Assembly (NCBI GenBank): GCA_030654175.1
Contig: JAURXZ010000042.1
Location: 186,001 to 250,000 of the forward strand
Direction: 5' to 3'
DNA from: Bacteroidia bacterium
GTDB taxonomy: Bacteria > Bacteroidota > Bacteroidia > 2-12-FULL-35-15
DNA: 64,000 nt
Under the pieces are notes generated by a model. That model had not been told where the DNA came from, did not search any database, and worked only from the letters and a program-made list of their open reading frames with translations. The position numbers were made by a program, and so were the translations under genes. Shown one piece after another: positions 35,415 through 44,608 of this stretch. Each line of letters opens with the position of its first letter. The stretch's first letter is position 1.

Positions 35415-37697
35415 ATGAAATCGATCCGTTTTTCATTGATCCTCCTTTGTTTTTTGTTCATCAGGTCGTTTGCTGATGCTCAGCCTTTTTTTCAATGGAA
35501 TGATAGTATCCGGGTTAAAATTGACGGAGCTTTTACTGCAAACCCATGGGCTGGAGGATTAAATTTTATACAGGCATCCAACATTGATCTGAATTCTGAT
35601 GGCATCAAAGACCTTTTTATTTTTGATCGTACCGGTAACAAAGTGCGTACTTTTATTAATAAGGGTACCGCCAATACTGTTGATTTTAAATATGATCCAC
35701 AATACGAAGCCAAATTCCCGAAACTACACGACTGGGCACTGTTAGCTGACTATAACTGTGATGGCAAAGAAGATATTTTCAGCTATTCTGATGTAGGTGG
35801 AGGATTCAAAGTATATAAAAACACCTCCAGTATTTCCAGCGGACTGGAATTTACGCTGGTAACCATGTTGCAGTATTCGGTGTTCAACCCTCCAGGTGGC
35901 TCCCCTATCAATTTATATGTAAGTTCTGTAGATATTCCTGCCATTACCGATATTGATAATGATGGAGACCTGGATATCGTAACCTTTGCTATTACAGGCA
36001 CTTACATGGAGTACCACCAAAACAAAAGCATGGAACTATACGGCACCTGCGATAGTTTAAAATTTGAAATGAAAAACCGGTGCTGGGGATATGCGGCCGA
36101 AAACTCATTTAGCAATGGTTATACATTGAACGATACCTGTTTCGGAAATGTTGTTAATCCCGGAATTATTGCCTACAATGATGAAGAACGCTCCGCTGAC
36201 CGGCATTCGGGCTCCTGTTTACTTTGCCTGGATCTGGATGGCGACAATGATAAAGACCTGGTTACAGGGGATATATCTTTTAACAATCTAACCATGTTAA
36301 CCAACGGAGGTACACCAACAGCGGGCAGTATGGTTGCCATTGATGCTGCTTTCCCTTCTAACAATTCGAGCACAACACCGGTTGATCTGAATATTTTCCC
36401 CTGCGGTTATTATGTTGATGTAAATTTTGATGGCATGAAAGATCTGATCGTTAGTCCGAATGCACCTAATGCTTCCGAAGACTTTAATAGCGTGGTTTAT
36501 TACAAAAATGCAGGAACCAACAGCTTTCCTGACTTCCAGTTTCAACAATCCAATTTATTACAGGATAATATGATCGAAGTAGGAGAAGGCGCCTACCCTG
36601 TATTTTTCGATTATGATAACGATGGGCTGAAAGATCTTTTTATTGGTGATTATGGTTATTTTGGTGCTACAGGCTTTAAGCATAAAATAGCACAATTTAA
36701 AAATACAGGCACTGCAAGCCTCCCTGAATTTGATCTGATCACCCGCGATTACGCAGGTATGAGTTCCCTCGGAATAACCAATATGATTCCTGCATTTGGT
36801 GACCTGGATGGGGATGCGGATGCCGATATGATAGTTGGAGGATATGACGGAAAAATGCATTATTTCCAAAACATTGCATTACCGGGCGCTGCAGCCGATT
36901 TTGTTTTATCACAACCTAATTTAAGAAATTCGAGCAATCGCACCATAGATGTGGGGGATTTTGCCGTGCCGCAAATTGTGGATATGGATGCTGATGGTAA
37001 AAACGACCTGGTAATTGGCGGCAGAAACGGGAAACTTGCCTATTATCATCATATTGGGAGCGCTACAGCTACCCTACCTTTATTGGATTCTATCACACAT
37101 TTTTTAGGGAACGTAAAAGTAAATTTACCCGGATATGTTACCGGATACAGCTATCCATTTGTTTTTAAACAAAATGGCGTTACCAAATTATTGGTTGGTG
37201 AGGAAAGTGGATATATTCGGCTTTACGATAATATTGATGGAAACCTTTCAGGTGCATTTTCATTGGTAGATTCTACTTATGAGGACATTTTCCAAGGCAC
37301 CCGCACCGCACCAAACGGAGCTGATATTAATAACGATGGGTTTATGGATCTGATAGTAGGGAATTATCAAGGTGGTGTTTCCTATTACAAAGGCCGGTCA
37401 ACTCCAACATTGGTAACTAATTTTGCGAATTTTATTCAATGGAATTTTGATCTGTTCCCAAATCCTGCTGATAATACCGTTAATATAAAAATCAGAAATG
37501 ATAATAACAGTGCTTATACCCTTGAGTTATATACTATAATGGGTCAGTTGATCAGTTCGCAAAAAATAATTAATAACAGCATTGTATTGAACACACAGGG
37601 TTTGGCACAAGGGATTTACATTTGTAAAGTATCGGAACTAAGCGTTAATGGCGTTAAAGGTGCTGAACAAATTAAGCGGATCGTTATAAGGCATTAG
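35415..37697 (+). CDS. Secreted FG-GAP/VCBS repeat protein with T9SS type A sorting domain
   Basis: The 760-residue protein has a signal peptide (LILLCFLFIRSFADAQ). At least eight FG-GAP-like repeats follow (patterns such as DLNSDGIKDLFIFDR, DLDGDNDKDLVTGD, DYDNDGLKDLFIGDYG), with DxDxDGxxD calcium-binding loops that build a beta-propeller. A C-terminal Por-type sorting domain begins at FDLFPNPADNTVNIK and ends KRIVIRH. T9SS should secrete it to the cell surface. Role unknown, perhaps adhesion. Confidence 0.92.
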   Translation: MKSIRFSLILLCFLFIRSFADAQPFFQWNDSIRVKIDGAFTANPWAGGLNFIQASNIDLNSDGIKDLFIFDRTGNKVRTFINKGTANTVDFKYDPQYEAKFPKLHDWALLADYNCDGKEDIFSYSDVGGGFKVYKNTSSISSGLEFTLVTMLQYSVFNPPGGSPINLYVSSVDIPAITDIDNDGDLDIVTFAITGTYMEYHQNKSMELYGTCDSLKFEMKNRCWGYAAENSFSNGYTLNDTCFGNVVNPGIIAYNDEERSADRHSGSCLLCLDLDGDNDKDLVTGDISFNNLTMLTNGGTPTAGSMVAIDAAFPSNNSSTTPVDLNIFPCGYYVDVNFDGMKDLIVSPNAPNASEDFNSVVYYKNAGTNSFPDFQFQQSNLLQDNMIEVGEGAYPVFFDYDNDGLKDLFIGDYGYFGATGFKHKIAQFKNTGTASLPEFDLITRDYAGMSSLGITNMIPAFGDLDGDADADMIVGGYDGKMHYFQNIALPGAAADFVLSQPNLRNSSNRTIDVGDFAVPQIVDMDADGKNDLVIGGRNGKLAYYHHIGSATATLPLLDSITHFLGNVKVNLPGYVTGYSYPFVFKQNGVTKLLVGEESGYIRLYDNIDGNLSGAFSLVDSTYEDIFQGTRTAPNGADINNDGFMDLIVGNYQGGVSYYKGRSTPTLVTNFANFIQWNFDLFPNPADNTVNIKIRNDNNSAYTLELYTIMGQLISSQKIINNSIVLNTQGLAQGIYICKVSELSVNGVKGAEQIKRIVIRH

Positions 37698-37727
37698 ACT
37701 TTAATGTAGCTTTGGAGTTGTTTTAAT

Positions 37728-37869
37728 TTGGGCGTTTCCCTTTTTTTACATCAGCCTTCCTCTCCTGCTGGAGAGGGAGGCTGATGTAAAAAGGGGCGGG
37801 CTTTACGCTTCAATCTTCCCTACCGCCTATTGGCGTTAGGGAAGGATTTACGCTGCAATCCCTAACGCA
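37728..37869 (+). repeat. Dispersed palindromic repeat family, copy C
   Basis: It has the same blocks as copies A and B: TTTGGGCGTTTCCC, GGGCGGGCTTTACGCTTC, GGATTTACGCTGCAATCC. The first hairpin slot holds a 50-bp near-perfect stem (37743-37792, TACATCAGCC.../...GGCTGATGTA) unlike that in copy A, so the slot varies while the flanks stay constant. Confidence 0.85.
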
Positions 37870-37917
37870 GCTTTTACGCTTTGCGAGAGTTTTACACCTG
37901 GTAAAAAAAATATTTTA

Positions 37918-40011
37918 ATGAGCATTTTAAAATCGATTGCAGTTTTATTTTTAGTCACATTTTTAAATTCTGTGGTTTCCGGCCAGTCTTTAACACCGGT
38001 TCCTTCCTTTGGAAGCAATCCGGGTAATTTATCTATGTTTACCTATGTCCCTGTGGGGATTTCAGGATCGGTGCCTGTGGTTATTGCTATGCATGGCTGT
38101 TCGCAGAGTGCGAGTATATATGCTGTAGAATCGGGCTGGAATAAATTGGCGGACAGGCATAAGTTTATTATGATATATCCCGAGCAGGTGAGTGCTAATA
38201 ACAGCAGCAAGTGTTTTAACTGGTTTGAAGCGGCCGACCAAAGTAAAAACCAGGGGGAAGCGCTCTCCATCAAACAGATGGCAGATTACATCCAGTTGAA
38301 TTACTCTATCGATCCGGCTAAAATTTTTGTTACCGGTTTATCGGCCGGTGCGGGAATGACAAGTGTAATGTTAGCAGCCTATCCCGAAGTATTTAACAAA
38401 GGGGCTATTATGGCGGGAATACCTTATAAAGCTTCATCATCAGCTTCCACAGCATCCTTTGCTATGGGTGGATACATAGTAAAAACGCCAGCACAATGGG
38501 GTACTTTGGTAAGAAATGAAAACCCTTCTTATACAGGGCCTTTCCCCGATGTAGCCATATTTCATGGTTCTGCCGACCTAACTGTAAATATTATAAATGC
38601 TGCAGAGCTTATCGACCAATGGACTGACCTGAACAATGCAGATCAAACAGCAGATGCAACCAATAGCGCATTTCAGGGAAATACTTCTGTTGAGCAAAAA
38701 ATATACAAGGACAACCTAAATAATCCGGTAGTTTATTATTATAAAATCACAGGGATGGGCCATGGCATTTCAGTGAATACCGGTCCCTGCCCAAAACAAG
38801 GAGGGACCACGGGCACTTATACGCTCGAAAAAAATTTCCATTCTACCTATTGGGCTGCAGATTTTTTTGACCTGATAACGGATCCTTACCCTATCTCAGG
38901 AGCAATACAAGTTGCACAAAATGCGACTAATATTGTTTACAGTGTTGTAAACACAAGTGGTTCCACTTACTCATGGACAGTACCTTCCGGAGCAATCATT
39001 GTTAGCGGACAGGGCAGCAATTCCATCCTTGTTAATTTTGGGACAAGCAGTGGATCTATTTCTGTGGAAGAGACCACAAGTGGCAGCTGCAAAAATGATA
39101 TTGCAAGCTTGTATGTAACCGTAGGATATCTTGTTACTGTTTCTCAAACATCTTTTATCGCTTGTAATGGTGGAGCAACTGCGGCTCTTTCTGCTGTCGC
39201 AACAGGCGGAACAGGGGCGTATACGTATAACTGGTCTTCAGGTGGCGGAACGAGTTCTGTTGCAAGTGGCCTGGCTGCCGGTGTTTACACGGTAACGGTT
39301 ACTGACAATGCCGCTGTTGTGGTTACATCATCAGGCTTTACAATTAATGAGCCTGCCGTAATTTCCGGGAACCAAACAATAACGCTATGTGAGGGAGAAA
39401 CCATAACTATTGGTTCAAATACCTATAACACAACCAATACCTACATCGACACACTCATAGCTGCAAATAGCTGCGATAGTATATTGACCACAAACCTGAC
39501 GGTTTATACATCAAGTTCTGCTACTTTGAACTTAGGCGGGAACGATACGTTGTGCAGCTTTGAAGGTGCATTTGCACTATCGGGTGGAAGCCCGGTGAAT
39601 GGGGTTTATAGCGGCCCTGGTGTTACTAACGGAAGCTTTAATCCCGGTACAGCAACAATAGGGTGGAATAATATAATGTATACCGTAATGGATGGGAATA
39701 ATTGTTCTAAAACTTTATACGATTCCATATATGTTAATTCATGCATTACAACCGGCTTATCAGGTGATATTGATATTTCGAAAAATAGATTTGTTTACCC
39801 GAATCCCGCAAATGATGTGGTTACAGTATCTGTAAAGGGACCGGATCAATTTGAACTGCATTTATACAACTCAATTGGTGCATTAATTTTCAACAAACAA
39901 TTCCATACGAATGTTGCTACTATAGATGTTCACAGTTTGCAGCCCGGATTGTATCTCATGATGATGAAAACGAAAGAAGGAGTGCTCACTCAAAAAATCA
40001 TCAAGAATTAA
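37918..40011 (+). CDS. Secreted PHB-depolymerase-family esterase with SprB-like repeat and T9SS sorting domain
   Basis: The 697-residue protein has a signal peptide (VLFLVTFLNSVVSGQ). The esterase domain (about 25-320) has MHGCSQSA, nucleophile motif VTGLSAGAGM, Asp in FHGSADLTV and His in GMGHGIS. A PKD-like region (about 330-400) and a SprB-type repeat (VSQTSFIACNGG... to AAGVYTVTVTDN, about 405-460) follow, then a Por sorting domain (YPNPANDVVTVS to TQKIIKN). It is probably a secreted polyester or feruloyl-type esterase. Confidence 0.9.
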   Translation: MSILKSIAVLFLVTFLNSVVSGQSLTPVPSFGSNPGNLSMFTYVPVGISGSVPVVIAMHGCSQSASIYAVESGWNKLADRHKFIMIYPEQVSANNSSKCFNWFEAADQSKNQGEALSIKQMADYIQLNYSIDPAKIFVTGLSAGAGMTSVMLAAYPEVFNKGAIMAGIPYKASSSASTASFAMGGYIVKTPAQWGTLVRNENPSYTGPFPDVAIFHGSADLTVNIINAAELIDQWTDLNNADQTADATNSAFQGNTSVEQKIYKDNLNNPVVYYYKITGMGHGISVNTGPCPKQGGTTGTYTLEKNFHSTYWAADFFDLITDPYPISGAIQVAQNATNIVYSVVNTSGSTYSWTVPSGAIIVSGQGSNSILVNFGTSSGSISVEETTSGSCKNDIASLYVTVGYLVTVSQTSFIACNGGATAALSAVATGGTGAYTYNWSSGGGTSSVASGLAAGVYTVTVTDNAAVVVTSSGFTINEPAVISGNQTITLCEGETITIGSNTYNTTNTYIDTLIAANSCDSILTTNLTVYTSSSATLNLGGNDTLCSFEGAFALSGGSPVNGVYSGPGVTNGSFNPGTATIGWNNIMYTVMDGNNCSKTLYDSIYVNSCITTGLSGDIDISKNRFVYPNPANDVVTVSVKGPDQFELHLYNSIGALIFNKQFHTNVATIDVHSLQPGLYLMMMKTKEGVLTQKIIKN

Positions 40012-40074
40012 ATGCCTTTCAATCTTTTTTAAGAGAATGAAATCCTACCCACTATTTAAACTTCTATTGACATT

Positions 40075-40244
40075 AAACTTTATATAAGTTAAAATTCATT
40101 GTAACGTTTACAACGAAATTGAGGGTTAAAATGCTTACACACAATTTTTCTCGACAAGCTCGCAATGAACCATGCGCGCAGTCATTTCGAGCTTGTCGAG
40201 AAAGTGCGACTGATTACAATTATGATTTAACTTATATAAAGTCT
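40075..40244. repeat. MITE-like palindromic element, copy 2
   Basis: A 170-bp unit with terminal inverted repeats AAACTTTATATAAGTTAAA (40075-40093) and the complement at 40226-40244 (18 of 19 match), plus a perfect inner 16-bp stem (40147-40162 with 40188-40203, TTTCTCGACAAGCTCG). It is homologous to copy 1 at 16293. No transposase is encoded. Confidence 0.85.
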
Positions 40245-40245
40245 G

Positions 40246-40827
40246 TTATTTACTAAGGATATTCCTTTTATAAACCCAGTATATCCCTTTAACATTTGCT
40301 TCCCATTTAGGGATAATAATTACAAGAATAATTTCTTCTATTAAGTCGAGTGCAGTGACAATTGCCGCGGCATAAAACAAAAAATATAGAGGCTCAGGAA
40401 AAAAAAACAGCAGAACCAGGAATGTTCCCTGCAATATCGCAGCAACTTTAGCTAAATAGGTATGGAAACTTGAAATTTTGTGGTATTTGATCAGGGCAAA
40501 AACTGTCTGGAACAGAAATAATATAAATAAAATTATAAAAATCACCCTGTTATCATATATAAACCGGGCCTTAAAAACAAAAACGCCAATTATTGCTGCA
40601 ACAATAGTCAGGTCATCAGCAATAGAATCGAGTTTGGATCCGAAAACACTTGTTATCCTGAACATCCTGGCAAGAACCCCATCAATAAGGTCAGTAAAAA
40701 AACTTATGGCAAGCATCCATTTAAACAGATCCAAATTGTTGTTGAAAATTAAAAATACCAGTACAGGAGCCACAAGAAGCCTATACATTGTAATCCCATT
40801 TACGATATAATAGCCTGGTTTCCGCAT
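40246..40827 (-). CDS. CDP-alcohol phosphatidyltransferase-family protein
   Basis: The 193-residue protein has about five TM helices and the family active site D-L-I-D-G-x2-A-R-x8-G-x3-D-x3-D at residues 46-71 (DLIDGVLARMFRITSVFGSK, then LDSIADD). It joins a CDP-activated lipid to an alcohol headgroup in the membrane. Headgroup undetermined; phosphatidylglycerophosphate- or cardiolipin-type reactions are possible. Confidence 0.9.
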   Translation of the reverse strand: MRKPGYYIVNGITMYRLLVAPVLVFLIFNNNLDLFKWMLAISFFTDLIDGVLARMFRITSVFGSKLDSIADDLTIVAAIIGVFVFKARFIYDNRVIFIILFILFLFQTVFALIKYHKISSFHTYLAKVAAILQGTFLVLLFFFPEPLYFLFYAAAIVTALDLIEEIILVIIIPKWEANVKGIYWVYKRNILSK

Positions 40828-41073
40828 ATAAAGTTTTGATAAATTATTATACCAATCAAACTAATGAGGTGAAATGTCAATTGAGAAACAGTAGCTGTTT
40901 TTCTTTTTTTAATCAAAAGGCGATCTGACAAAAGCACCGTTTTTATTGGTATTATTGAAAACAATTGGGGTATTGTTTACTATCTGCTGCAAAAAAAGCA
41001 CATTCCGGGCATCATTTTCCTCATAAATGAGCATAAAAAGCCGGGAATAGTATTTTAAACTACTAAGGTGATT

Positions 41074-41159
41074 GAATCATTTTTGGGGTGCTGTTTACAG
41101 CTGAGAATATACCCATAGAACCTGATGCAGACAATACTGACGCAGGGACATAAAGATTC
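41074..41159 (+). ncRNA. TPP riboswitch aptamer (THI element), orphan
   Basis: The conserved core GGGGTGC (41085-41091), CTGAGA (41101-41106), ATACCC (41109-41114), GAACCTGAT (41118-41126) and CAGGGA (41143-41148) is the THI-element signature in the correct order and spacing. P1 can form from GAATC...TTT (41074-41084) and AAAGATTC (41152-41159). An intrinsic terminator follows at 41163-41191. The nearest downstream gene is on the other strand, so there is no thiamine gene for it to control in cis. Confidence 0.85.
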
Positions 41160-41162
41160 CTT

Positions 41163-41191
41163 AAGGCCCCTGATGAAGGGGCCTTTTTTTT
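41163..41191 (+). terminator. Intrinsic terminator of the riboswitch leader
   Basis: AAGGCCCC pairs with GGGGCCTT around TGATGAA and leads into eight T on the plus strand, so it ends plus-strand transcription. It comes immediately after the TPP aptamer. Confidence 0.88.
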
Positions 41192-41211
41192 GATAATAAA
41201 ATATCAAAATT

Positions 41212-42006
41212 TTAAAAATCTTGCTTTATGATCTTTTTTGAGATAACCTGATCATCAAAATAAACCTGAACAAAATATGCCCCTGGCTTTAGGTTGGACA
41301 AATTAAGCTGATTATTTATTGGAGTTACTTCCTCTTGAACAATACTACCAAGCAAATCGACCAACACTATTTTTTCAATTTTGCTTACCGAAGAAAAATA
41401 AATAGAATTCTGTGCCGGATTCGGATAAGCAGTAAAGGTGTTTTTATTATTGTGATCATTTATTGCAGTGGGCAGCACTTGCTGTGCACAAAGGTTATCT
41501 ATGGCCACTTCAAAGCCCATTATCTCTATAGTATTTATAAGTCCTTTAATTTCAACATGTATGCCCGTGGAAAGAGTCGTGTATGTATAAACCACACCGG
41601 AGGGCAAAACACTAAGGCCTGCTCCATTTACATTAAAGGCATTAACATCGGCAGGGGTAGAAGCATAACTTATATCAAATGATATTTTCCGATTTGTGAA
41701 TGATAAACCGGTAAAATCAATTTGAACATACACATCCCCCAGCCATAATAAATTTCCTGAAAAATTTGAATTATAAGCATTCCATGCTACAGATGTATCT
41801 ATCGTTACCGTAGGAATTGGAGGGGTATATTGTGAAATGTTAACAAATTTACTCCTGAAGTCAATCCCGCTGCTTGAATAAAAAGGACTGCCGTAAGATG
41901 TTTGGGCAATGTTGTCATAAATTGTTGTATCTTGAAAATTAGCACAAATCTGAGCATACATGAAGTTACTTGAAAGTAACAAACCGATTAGTAGTAGTTT
42001 TTTCAT
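41212..42006 (-). CDS. Secreted protein with T9SS type A sorting domain
   Basis: The 264-residue protein has a signal peptide (LLLIGLLLSSNFMYAQ) and an unassigned beta-rich middle (about 17-185) that recalls a carbohydrate-binding-like sandwich, then a Por sorting domain (FTAYPNPAQNSIYFSS to SKKIIKQDF). It lies convergent to the TPP riboswitch: any readthrough of the riboswitch would be antisense to its 3' end. Function unknown. Confidence 0.85.
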   Translation of the reverse strand: MKKLLLIGLLLSSNFMYAQICANFQDTTIYDNIAQTSYGSPFYSSSGIDFRSKFVNISQYTPPIPTVTIDTSVAWNAYNSNFSGNLLWLGDVYVQIDFTGLSFTNRKISFDISYASTPADVNAFNVNGAGLSVLPSGVVYTYTTLSTGIHVEIKGLINTIEIMGFEVAIDNLCAQQVLPTAINDHNNKNTFTAYPNPAQNSIYFSSVSKIEKIVLVDLLGSIVQEEVTPINNQLNLSNLKPGAYFVQVYFDDQVISKKIIKQDF

Positions 42007-42092
42007 GTGATGGAGCTTTAAGGTTTACTTTTGATCTATTTTTAACCTAGATGCCAAGAAGCCTGTTATAGTTGCACCAGAAAAAGCTAAAA

Positions 42093-43343
42093 TTAATTCA
42101 AACTATCATTTTTTGTTTTTTCCATCCGAATGACTTGAGCCAGTGATTTTAAAGCCCTGTCATGTTTTTTAACAAAAGGATTATTCAAATCCCAAACGTA
42201 GCCTGCAAGTACAGAGCAAATTTGTTTTTTAATTTCAGGATCGGGGTTTTCAGAAAAAAAGATATCATGCAGATCACCTTCATACCATGCTGAAACATAA
42301 GAGCGAAAGGTATTGATACCCTGCATCATGTGTTCAGTATAATCAACCTGCCAATCAACCTGTTCGCCTCTTAAAAAGCTTCCCACTAACTTTCCTGCTT
42401 TGTTTCCTGATTCCATTGCAAAAGTAACTCCGGATGAAAATACAGGATCAAGAAATTCTGTTGCATTACCACAAAGAACAAAACCATCACCATACAATTG
42501 TTTGGTTGAAATTGCATATCCTTCAATAGTGCGTGGTTCAAAAATCATTTCGGCATTTCCGAAACGATCTTGCGTATTACTGTCGGATGCAATAATGGCT
42601 TTCATTCTTTCTGTTGCATTTTCGGGGAAATCTTTAAAAAATTCCGGATCGGCAACAAAACCAACAGAGGTGATACCATTTGAAAAAGGAATGATCCATA
42701 TCCATGTACGTTTTTGATGGACAACCACTGTTATTCTGTTTCCATCAATACCTTCGGGCCGTTTTAAATCGCGAAAATGAGTAAAATGTGTTTTACGGGG
42801 ATCGAAAGCGGAGGGTTTATCCAGGTTGAACATGCGCGGAATAACCCGCCCATAGCCACTTGCATCAACAATAAATTTAGCCTCGATCTGTTTTTTGTTG
42901 CCATCTTTATCAACTACAGTAGTTATAGATCGTGTGCCATTAAATTTAATATCAATAACAGAAGTTTGTTCCTCTACTTCAACACCCATAGATGCAACAG
43001 TAGAAGACAAAACCTGGTCGAACTGAGCACGGGGAACCTGCCATGTCCAGGTCCAGCCTTTACTAAATTGTTCTGAAAAATTAAAATCACAAATCTCGTT
43101 TCCTCTGACAAATTTTGCTCCGAATTTTTCCTGAAAACCTACTTTTTTAACTGCGTCCAACAATTTAGCCTCTTCCAAATGGTCCATCACTCTAGGTAAT
43201 AAACTTTCTCCAATTACAAAGCGTGGAAATTTTTCTTTCTCAACTACTTTTACCTTAAACCCCTGCTGATGAATTATTGAGCTTGCTATAGATCCTGCCG
43301 GCCCTGCACCGATTACAAGCACATCTACTTTTTCTGTTTGCAT
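42093..43343 (-). CDS. Halogenase-like FAD-dependent oxidoreductase
   Basis: The 416-residue protein has a GxGxxG FAD site (VIGAGPAGSIA, residues 10-20), the KFPRFVIGESLLPR block (38-51), and WIWIIP at 214-219, the WxWxIP motif linked with flavin-dependent halogenases. It closes with LCGNATEFLDPVFSSGVTFA (second FAD motif). It either halogenates the aryl head of the pigment, as chlorine is known in some flexirubins, or acts as an oxygenase. An O-methyltransferase starts 10 bp upstream in the same operon. Confidence 0.85.
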   Translation of the reverse strand: MQTEKVDVLVIGAGPAGSIASSIIHQQGFKVKVVEKEKFPRFVIGESLLPRVMDHLEEAKLLDAVKKVGFQEKFGAKFVRGNEICDFNFSEQFSKGWTWTWQVPRAQFDQVLSSTVASMGVEVEEQTSVIDIKFNGTRSITTVVDKDGNKKQIEAKFIVDASGYGRVIPRMFNLDKPSAFDPRKTHFTHFRDLKRPEGIDGNRITVVVHQKRTWIWIIPFSNGITSVGFVADPEFFKDFPENATERMKAIIASDSNTQDRFGNAEMIFEPRTIEGYAISTKQLYGDGFVLCGNATEFLDPVFSSGVTFAMESGNKAGKLVGSFLRGEQVDWQVDYTEHMMQGINTFRSYVSAWYEGDLHDIFFSENPDPEIKKQICSVLAGYVWDLNNPFVKKHDRALKSLAQVIRMEKTKNDSLN

Positions 43344-43353
43344 TATTATTGTA

Positions 43354-44424
43354 TTATTTTATTTTTTTACATTTTAATAAGGTATGACTCACCCCTACAT
43401 TTTTTATCGTTTCTTCCACCTGAAGTCCGGCAGATTCTATTAATTTTAAAAACACTTTCGAGTCGTACATCTGGCTATTACCATTAGCCATAGTGGTGAA
43501 ATAGAGTGAGGTCATCTGCAAACAAAATGAAGCGGCTTCAAAACGTTGCAGGTCCCAAAAGGGTTCTAAAATATAAATATATCCGTTGTCGTTTACTGCA
43601 TCATTACAACGTTTTAAGATTGAAATAATTTGTTCGTCTGAAAAACAATCTAAAAACTGACTCATCCAAATTGCATCAAATCCTTTGGGAAATGGAAGTG
43701 TTTCATCCAAAATATTTGCATGATAAAATGAAACTCTATTTGTAAATCCAAGGGCATCAATATTTTTTTTCGCCATATTAGCCTGCCCGGGTAAATCCAT
43801 GATGGTAACATGCACATCGCTATCGTGTTTAACACTTGCAATCGCCCATTTGCCGGTATTTCCACCAATGTCAAGCAATGTTTTGGGTTTGTTGCTATAA
43901 ACACGGGGTAATACTTCGGGAAAAGAATCGTCAGAATAATAATGATCAAAAGCAAACCAGCTTTTTTGAACATCGGGTTCCAGGTGGGCCAAAGCCTCAT
44001 AAATTGTTTTCCATGAACCAAAAACTTTTAAGCCTTCGGGAGTACCGTTTTTTATACTCTTCTCTAAACTAAACGTCCCTTCATAACAAACATCATGAGT
44101 AAAGTCCATATTTACACGCGTTAATTTATCATGCAAGATAAAGTAAGCCGTTTTTGTGATCGTATATTTTTCATTATTATTTAAAAGCAATCCAATCCCA
44201 AGGCCTGCTTCCATTAAAACTCTCACACCATAGTATGGTAATTTTAATTTAGTACTAACCTCTTCAATAGTAGTACCTTCATTACCGGCATTTTCTATTG
44301 TTGTTAAAATTTCACAGTTGCGCAAGGCTCTTGTTGCCTGAAAAACAACCGGTGCAAAGGCAATCCATTGTGCATATTCTTTGGCTTGAAGGGCTGTTTT
44401 GTTATCTTTTGTATAAAAATTCAT
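43354..44424 (-). CDS. SAM-dependent O-methyltransferase (winged-helix dimer type)
   Basis: Preferred start at 44424 (MNFYTKDNK); an upstream start at 44454 adds ten residues without similarity. The N-terminal winged-helix dimerisation domain (about 10-95) is typical of plant-type O-methyltransferases. The Rossmann fold has the SAM motif LLDIGGNTGKWAI (about 183-195). It probably methylates the phenolic hydroxyl of the pigment. It is divergently arranged with the tyrosine ammonia-lyase. Confidence 0.88.
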   Translation of the reverse strand: MNFYTKDNKTALQAKEYAQWIAFAPVVFQATRALRNCEILTTIENAGNEGTTIEEVSTKLKLPYYGVRVLMEAGLGIGLLLNNNEKYTITKTAYFILHDKLTRVNMDFTHDVCYEGTFSLEKSIKNGTPEGLKVFGSWKTIYEALAHLEPDVQKSWFAFDHYYSDDSFPEVLPRVYSNKPKTLLDIGGNTGKWAIASVKHDSDVHVTIMDLPGQANMAKKNIDALGFTNRVSFYHANILDETLPFPKGFDAIWMSQFLDCFSDEQIISILKRCNDAVNDNGYIYILEPFWDLQRFEAASFCLQMTSLYFTTMANGNSQMYDSKVFLKLIESAGLQVEETIKNVGVSHTLLKCKKIK

Positions 44425-44457
44425 CTGTTGGATTTTAAGAAACAAATGTAACATATT

Positions 44458-44564
44458 AAGTTAAAAGAAAAGAAAGTCAAAAGTCAAAAGGGCAATCTTA
44501 ATTCACCTGGTTCAAAAGCAATCTATTTTTTCTTTTGACTTTTAACTTTCTTCTCTTTTAACTT
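44458..44564. repeat. 33-bp near-perfect inverted repeat between the divergent pigment operons
   Basis: AAGTTAAAAG...TCAAAAG at 44458-44490 and its complement at 44532-44564 match at 31 of 33 positions, separated by 41 bp. It occupies the divergent promoter region of the methyltransferase and ammonia-lyase. Confidence 0.8.
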
Positions 44565-44608
44565 TTGTTTATATATTCGCATTGAGTTATTTTTTAAAAA
44601 TTGTTAGT

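Noticed and set aside
40883-40910. GAAACAG/CTGTTTTTC stem with T-run as a terminator upstream of the TPP aptamer
   Set aside because: The stem is weak and AT-rich and no plus-strand transcript precedes it.
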